Below are positions 7,107-10,900 of a stretch of 10,900 nucleotides of DNA, piece after piece. The first letter of the stretch is position 1. Each line of letters begins with the position of its first letter. Below the pieces are notes generated by a model. The model searched no databases. It was not told the DNA's origin and saw nothing but the letters and a program-made list of their open reading frames with translations. Origin of the DNA: Trichomonas tenax (taxonomy: Eukaryota; Parabasalia; Trichomonadida; Trichomonadidae); NCBI GenBank assembly GCA_023091735.1, contig JALKBU010001456.1:1-10900 (forward strand), given 5' to 3'. The translations under genes and the position numbers were made by a program.

Positions 7107-9170
7107 TTACAAAACAATCTGAATTCCACTCTTCAAGTGTAAATGCGAAATAAAAACTTCAGTAACATTTTCTTTGCCTCCAAGTTGAGCAGCACGTGCT
7201 TCACTAAGTGCCGAAGTGAATATTGATGCCTTTCCTATTAATTCTGAAGACATCGAACTGAAACCTGTTGATTCACATTTGATTTTTGCTTTGACTTCTT
7301 CTTCACCAAATTCGCGGATCAATGCATAGAAACTGAGCATATAAGCAATTGTATTATGAAATTCTTTGTCAAGTCCAGTATCTTCGATAGTAGTATAAGC
7401 AATCCTTGCAAAAATTTCAAATAATTCCTGCGTTAATTCATGTCCGTAAATGAGGAATTTAACTTTCTGTATATCAACAGTTATTGGATAATCTGTTGTC
7501 ATTTGTTGTGGAAACTCTGCATCAAAGACTAATCTGAACTTCCTGGACATGGTGTAACCAGAGTTCTCTATAATATTTCCGACTAATGAGTCAATGAAAA
7601 TCATTTGTGATTCCATATTCTCGATAAGATTAATTTGCTTTGTTCTCGCTGCAATTATGATGTTTTTCGTGATGATTTCGCCCCAAGGGAGTTCTTCAAT
7701 GTAAGAATTCTTACAGCTATCGAGTTTTCCTAAAACATACGAAGGATATTTAACAGCGTCAGAAAATGTCACGTGAATGGATCTGTTTTTCTCGATTAAT
7801 TCTTGTTGCGATGGATTGAAGAAAACCATTCCACCATAAGGTGAAGCGATCTCCATGAACCTGTCCGTGACCTGCTTTTTGACGTATTGCAGTGGAAAAC
7901 GCTGCCACGGCGGTTCATTCCTTAATCCATTAAATGTGTGACATCCGATAATTATTTCGCAATTTGGAACACGTGTATCGAACTGCACTTGAGAAAGATA
8001 TCCGGGCTGGATCCATAAACCTGTTGAATACCATCCCGGGTCAGGAAATGAAAGAGAAATAGTGACTTGCTGACAATCTGAATTCATTGATGCTCCGAGG
8101 AATCTGTTCGAGAAATCATACTGCGAAAAGTAATTTAATGGTAAAAGTTGTGCGCATGAGCATATTAATCGAATGAAAATTTGAGATATTTCAGATACTC
8201 CGTATTTTCCACCATTTTGTTGAATATAAGACTGTAAAGCTGGTCCAAATGAATCGCAAATATCAATGGCGAAGTTAGTATTGATCGCAGCTGCATATTT
8301 AACTTCTTCTGCGATTATTTTTGTGAGTGTTTTAATTGCTTCAATATTATCAGGAGATTTCTGATACAGTGTCTTCAGAACACGAATATGTTCATCCAAA
8401 TTCGCATCCTGCAAATCATCGAAATTTTGAATTGGATGAATATCTTCAACAGAGTCATCATCAAAGAACGAATGTGGATATTCCAGGAAGCAGATGCCTA
8501 ATTTCGATATCGTTGGATTGATTTTAATATCAGAATCGTCTACAGCGCAAACAATGAGTCCACCGCCCGCTGCGACGAAATCTATGAGGCCAGGATCTGG
8601 ATCAATATTGGACTGAACGAGAATGATTGTGTTGTCTGTGTATCTTTCTATTGAATCGCTTATTTCGATTCCAAATCCGAGACCTTCTAAATTTGTCTTT
8701 AACTGCTTTCTGTACTTCTCATCCACTTTGTAGAGGCAAAGCATGCGTGTTATTGGCCTCGGACCACCGATCCATCGCAACATTTTTTCAACATACAAAG
8801 ATTTCAGTGGATTCGAAGGCAAACACGATGTAAGTATTGAAATATGACCAAAGCAGATGACTCTTCCGTTAATGTAACGTGAAATTGCGATTTGTGAGTA
8901 TTTTAATTCGATATCTTCGATATTTTCAATTTTTATACGCGATGTCAATACAGAAGTTGAAAATAACCCGAAATTGTAGATTGCCTTCATCGGCGATGGA
9001 TGTGGAATGATCTCAATCGGCTTCAAAAGGATCATTAAATCCATTGTTAGTGTTTGCGTTGGATCTGCTTCAGTAAGATCGGGCTGAATGAGAAAATCCG
9101 GCGCGTTGAGGTTCGCTTGGACTTGAAGTTTCACTTTTGATGGGTTATGAGCGCTCGGAGCGAGGCCCAT
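7107..9170 (-). CDS. M60-like (TCAF-type) domain protein lacking the HEXXH zinc site
   Basis: This 687-residue protein resembles TRPM8-channel-associated-factor/M60-like proteins, which parabasalids carry in many copies. Residues about 95-230 look like the amidotransferase-like N-terminal domain of this group, with a short strand then FVAAGGGLIV (198-207). The M60 N-terminal region follows: PGWYSTGLWIQPG (378-390) is close to the family signature, then GGMVFFNPSQ (446-455) and PWGEI (495-499). The family's 'GYPI' landmark appears as DYPI (560-563). The expected HEXXH zinc helix is missing: the only similar string is HELTQ (577-581), which lacks the second histidine and may instead align with the downstream E-V-T helix, implying a local deletion. 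A metalloprotease function is therefore unlikely; binding to glycans or partner proteins is more plausible. There is no signal peptide or membrane segment, but the start MGLAPSA fits the loose MGxxxS myristoylation pattern. An in-frame TAA (9174-9176) lies just upstream of the ATG. Family assignment is good; function is unknown. Confidence 0.8.
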   Translation of the reverse strand: MGLAPSAHNPSKVKLQVQANLNAPDFLIQPDLTEADPTQTLTMDLMILLKPIEIIPHPSPMKAIYNFGLFSTSVLTSRIKIENIEDIELKYSQIAISRYINGRVICFGHISILTSCLPSNPLKSLYVEKMLRWIGGPRPITRMLCLYKVDEKYRKQLKTNLEGLGFGIEISDSIERYTDNTIILVQSNIDPDPGLIDFVAAGGGLIVCAVDDSDIKINPTISKLGICFLEYPHSFFDDDSVEDIHPIQNFDDLQDANLDEHIRVLKTLYQKSPDNIEAIKTLTKIIAEEVKYAAAINTNFAIDICDSFGPALQSYIQQNGGKYGVSEISQIFIRLICSCAQLLPLNYFSQYDFSNRFLGASMNSDCQQVTISLSFPDPGWYSTGLWIQPGYLSQVQFDTRVPNCEIIIGCHTFNGLRNEPPWQRFPLQYVKKQVTDRFMEIASPYGGMVFFNPSQQELIEKNRSIHVTFSDAVKYPSYVLGKLDSCKNSYIEELPWGEIITKNIIIAARTKQINLIENMESQMIFIDSLVGNIIENSGYTMSRKFRLVFDAEFPQQMTTDYPITVDIQKVKFLIYGHELTQELFEIFARIAYTTIEDTGLDKEFHNTIAYMLSFYALIREFGEEEVKAKIKCESTGFSSMSSELIGKASIFTSALSEARAAQLGGKENVTEVFISHLHLKSGIQIVL

Positions 9171-9327
9171 TTTTTAAAATAACAAATTTTTGTCATTTTC
9201 CATATTTGACATGTAAAATCATATTGTCATTGTTGTTTTTAATTGAAATTATTTATTTACTACATATTTAAATTCTAATATCATAAAAATCAGAGCAATT
9301 ATTAAAATGTTAATTGTAAAGTAAATT

Positions 9328-9806
9328 TTGGCAAAAGTTAAATTCAAATTACAAAATCAAGAAGTAAACAATTCAGTCATGATTCAACTCTTTAATGAAC
9401 AAGCAAACACAGACAAGAGTTGCACGAAATTCAAGAACAGTTCAATGTTATTCAAGCAGAGAAATCTAATACCAAGGTTGCATCCTTTTCCCTTCTCATT
9501 CTTATCTGGTGGCGTCTATTCGATTTGATTATGTTATTATTTTGCATGATTATGTTGGTAATCTTTCAATACTGTAAAATGTCCATTCTTGGTTTAAAAA
9601 AAGATTCTGTTGCCATGCATACGACAAGTAGCTTCATTGATGATGTTCTCGCTGTAAAATCTCTTCAAGAGCAGATATTATTATCAATAAGATCAAATTT
9701 CATTGAAAAAGACGCATTTTTGTCCACCTCATCCAGAGCATCTATGTATTGGAGGAAATGGGCAAGATACACGTCTTTTTCAATAAAATTTTATCTTGAA
9801 ATATAG
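9328..9806 (+). pseudogene. Possible frameshifted relic of a coiled-coil plus membrane-segment gene
   Basis: Two overlapping open frames read as one broken gene. The first (9328-9528) begins KVKFKLQNQEVNNSVMIQLF, a glutamine/asparagine-rich helix-like stretch. The second continues from about 9399 as RQELHEIQEQFNVIQAEKSN, which has coiled-coil spacing, then a strongly hydrophobic segment around 9490-9575 (FSLLILIWWRLFDLIMLLF and a second half MIMLVIFQY) that could span a membrane, and stops at a TAG at 9804-9806. Neither frame has an ATG at its apparent start; both would begin at TTG. A +1/-1 shift near 9400-9420 would join the two helical parts. I do not recognise the family. It could also be chance open frame in AT-rich DNA. 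Confidence 0.35.
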
Positions 9807-9891
9807 CTGAATGACATAATTCATTATGTATAGAAGGAGTCTTATTTTGCTGCGCTGTAGATGTAATTTTCGTGTTTGTGAGTGCTAGAAG

Positions 9892-9906
9892 TCGATAACT
9901 TATCGA
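9892..9906. repeat. Small perfect inverted repeat TCGATAA-C-TTATCGA
   Basis: A seven-base perfect palindromic pair around one central base, just upstream of the larger hairpin at 9921-10004. It could be a dimeric protein-binding site or part of the repeat cluster. Confidence 0.5.
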
Positions 9907-9920
9907 ATATAATAATTACC

Positions 9921-10004
9921 ATCAAAAATGATCAATTTCGAGCATAGGCTCTCCAGAACAGTGAGTACCTGGAAAAACTGTGTCTGAAATTGATTATTTT
10001 TGAT
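9921..10004. repeat. Hairpin with 19-bp stem
   Basis: Arms 9921-9939 (ATCAAAAATGATCAATTTC) and 9986-10004 pair at 18 of 19 positions with a 46-base loop, which contains a further short stem TCCAG/CTGGA. It lies between the degraded ORF region and dispersed repeat copy B, and may belong to the same element as copy B. Confidence 0.75.
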
Positions 10005-10036
10005 AATTTGAACTAAAGATTAATTATAAATCGCCA

Positions 10037-10168
10037 TATTTGTGGTTTGTTGGCTGTTAATTGTGCTGAAATTGCGGGAAAATCGAAGAACTTGTGAGTT
10101 CTTGAACGACAGGCCACAGAGGTATACCTGCATCGACGACCCTCAAAGTATGTGAAAAACTAGGGGAA
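10037..10168 (-). repeat. Dispersed repeat, copy B (inverted relative to copy A)
   Basis: Reverse-complement counterpart of 997-1151 (about 85 percent over the best part). It lacks the 16-base insertion of copy A. It contains GAACTTGTGAGTTC (stem GAACT/AGTTC) and a GCGGGAAA string (10074-10081). It ends 62 bases before the PLAC8 start codon, so it probably overlaps that gene's upstream region. Confidence 0.85.
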
Positions 10169-10230
10169 TACACCTTAGCAGATTAAAGTGACGAAAATCA
10201 ATTGAGAGGGATGCGAGCAAAATCTGATAG

Positions 10231-10554
10231 ATGCAGGAATACAACGACGGCATGTTCGGCTGCTTCTCCGATTGGAAGAGCTGCCTCTTCACATGTTTCT
10301 GCCCCGCCTGCCAGAACCAAGTAAACTGGTCTAAAGTCTCTGGAGACGGATTATTCTACTGGCTAATCTGCTGCGAACCAGTTCACCCTGTTTGGGTCCG
10401 CAAAGCCGTCCTCAAAAAGAATGGTCTTGACGAGGACCATCTAATGGACTGCCTTTGCACAACATTTTGCGCTGAATGCGTTATTTGCCAAGATGCAAGA
10501 GCTCTAAACAGCAATTTGCCAATAATTAACGGCGATACAAGGGTTGACTTATAA
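10231..10554 (+). CDS. PLAC8 family cysteine-rich protein
   Basis: This 107-residue protein has the PLAC8 (cornifelin / plant cadmium-resistance type) layout. GMFGCFSDWKSC (7-18) runs into the cysteine cluster CLFTCFCPAC (18-27). A middle hydrophobic stretch GLFYWLICC (40-48) follows, then VRKAVLKKNGL (56-66), matching the family's 'IR..YGI' segment, and the C-terminal signature DCLCTTFCAECVICQDARAL (73-92). Size and cysteine spacing match single-domain members. Family members associate with membranes and have been linked to metal transport, cell size and differentiation, but the role here is not known. A TAG immediately precedes the ATG in frame, so the start is well fixed; an ATG at 10211 is in another frame. 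The stop TAA is followed by AA, so a UAAA poly(A) signal overlaps the stop, as reported for Trichomonas genes. The gene starts 62 bp after an inverted dispersed repeat, which may form part of its promoter region. Confidence 0.92.
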   Translation: MQEYNDGMFGCFSDWKSCLFTCFCPACQNQVNWSKVSGDGLFYWLICCEPVHPVWVRKAVLKKNGLDEDHLMDCLCTTFCAECVICQDARALNSNLPIINGDTRVDL

Positions 10555-10900
10555 AACTTTCTATTTCTATACAAAAAATTGATATCGAAATCATAAATTT
10601 ACTTTTGAAGACATCTATCTCGTTAAATATCATTACAATTGAATGTGCTGCATGGTGAAATGATTGTTCGCGTTTAATTTTTGCTATTATATACCTGATA
10701 AGCAAATATCATTGTTTTTTCATGCATAACAAAGTGATTTAAGTTTTCTGTGGTGTTGAAATAATGAATCTACTGAAGTCATGAACTATTAAACAAGAGA
10801 TGTTTTCATCTTAAAAAAAAGAGAAAGAGATTATCGATAATAATTCGTTTAATATAAATAGAGGAAGACAAGGAAATAAATTAAGCTGTTTCCATTTTCG
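10555..10900. other. AT-rich spacer after the PLAC8 gene
   Basis: No coding frame is seen. The only notable item is the perfect 12-base palindrome ATTATCGATAAT (10830-10841), next to a purine-rich run AAAAAAAAGAGAAAGAGA. Confidence 0.55.

Noticed and set aside
7427..7441. HELTQ as a working zinc-protease site in the M60-like protein
   Set aside because: The second histidine of HEXXH is replaced by glutamine and the position relative to DYPI does not fit the metal helix.
8336..8833. Short plus-strand open frames inside the M60-like gene
   Set aside because: They are antisense to a clear protein-coding frame and have no recognisable content.
9174..9203. Ten-codon upstream ORF before the M60-like gene
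   Set aside because: Trichomonad 5' leaders are usually too short to include it, and its sequence is plain AT-rich spacer.
10383..10574. Antisense 63-codon frame over the PLAC8 gene
   Set aside because: It is opposite a well-supported cysteine-patterned gene.

Overview
The window looks like nuclear DNA of a unicellular eukaryote, most likely a parabasalid such as Trichomonas or Tritrichomonas. The supporting signs are AT-rich spacers, single-exon genes, TAA stops with no sign of stop reassignment, short spacers at gene starts, and the family mix (PTEN phosphatase, karyopherin, M60-like/TCAF-like protein, PLAC8 protein). The species cannot be fixed from the sequence alone.

Layout. Positions 1-2396 are essentially gene-free. 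They hold a composite repeat (about 167-440) with a long near-perfect hairpin, a small tandem duplication (661-719), and one copy of a dispersed repeat (997-1151) with its own hairpins. Two short ORFs of doubtful status (1595-1783 and 1977-2165) follow. A full-length PTEN-type phosphatase gene lies at 2397-3353 (+). After about 860 bp of AT-rich spacer comes a HEAT-repeat karyopherin at 4214-6802 (+), most like exportin-T. Convergent to it is an M60-like/TCAF-like protein at 7107-9170 (-), which has the family landmarks but lacks the zinc-binding HEXXH. Positions 9328-9806 look like a frameshifted relic of a coiled-coil plus membrane-segment gene. A 19-bp-stem hairpin (9921-10004) and the second, inverted copy of the dispersed repeat (10037-10168) follow. 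A small cysteine-rich PLAC8-family gene (10231-10554, +) starts 62 bp after that repeat.

The four confident genes do not form a pathway. PTEN acts in phosphoinositide signalling, the karyopherin in nucleocytoplasmic transport, the M60-like protein probably in glycan or protein binding, and the PLAC8 protein probably at a membrane. Transcription units look monocistronic. The least explained material is the structured repeat DNA at both ends and the catalytically dead M60-like protein. I found no RNA gene, CRISPR array, or transposase/integrase gene.
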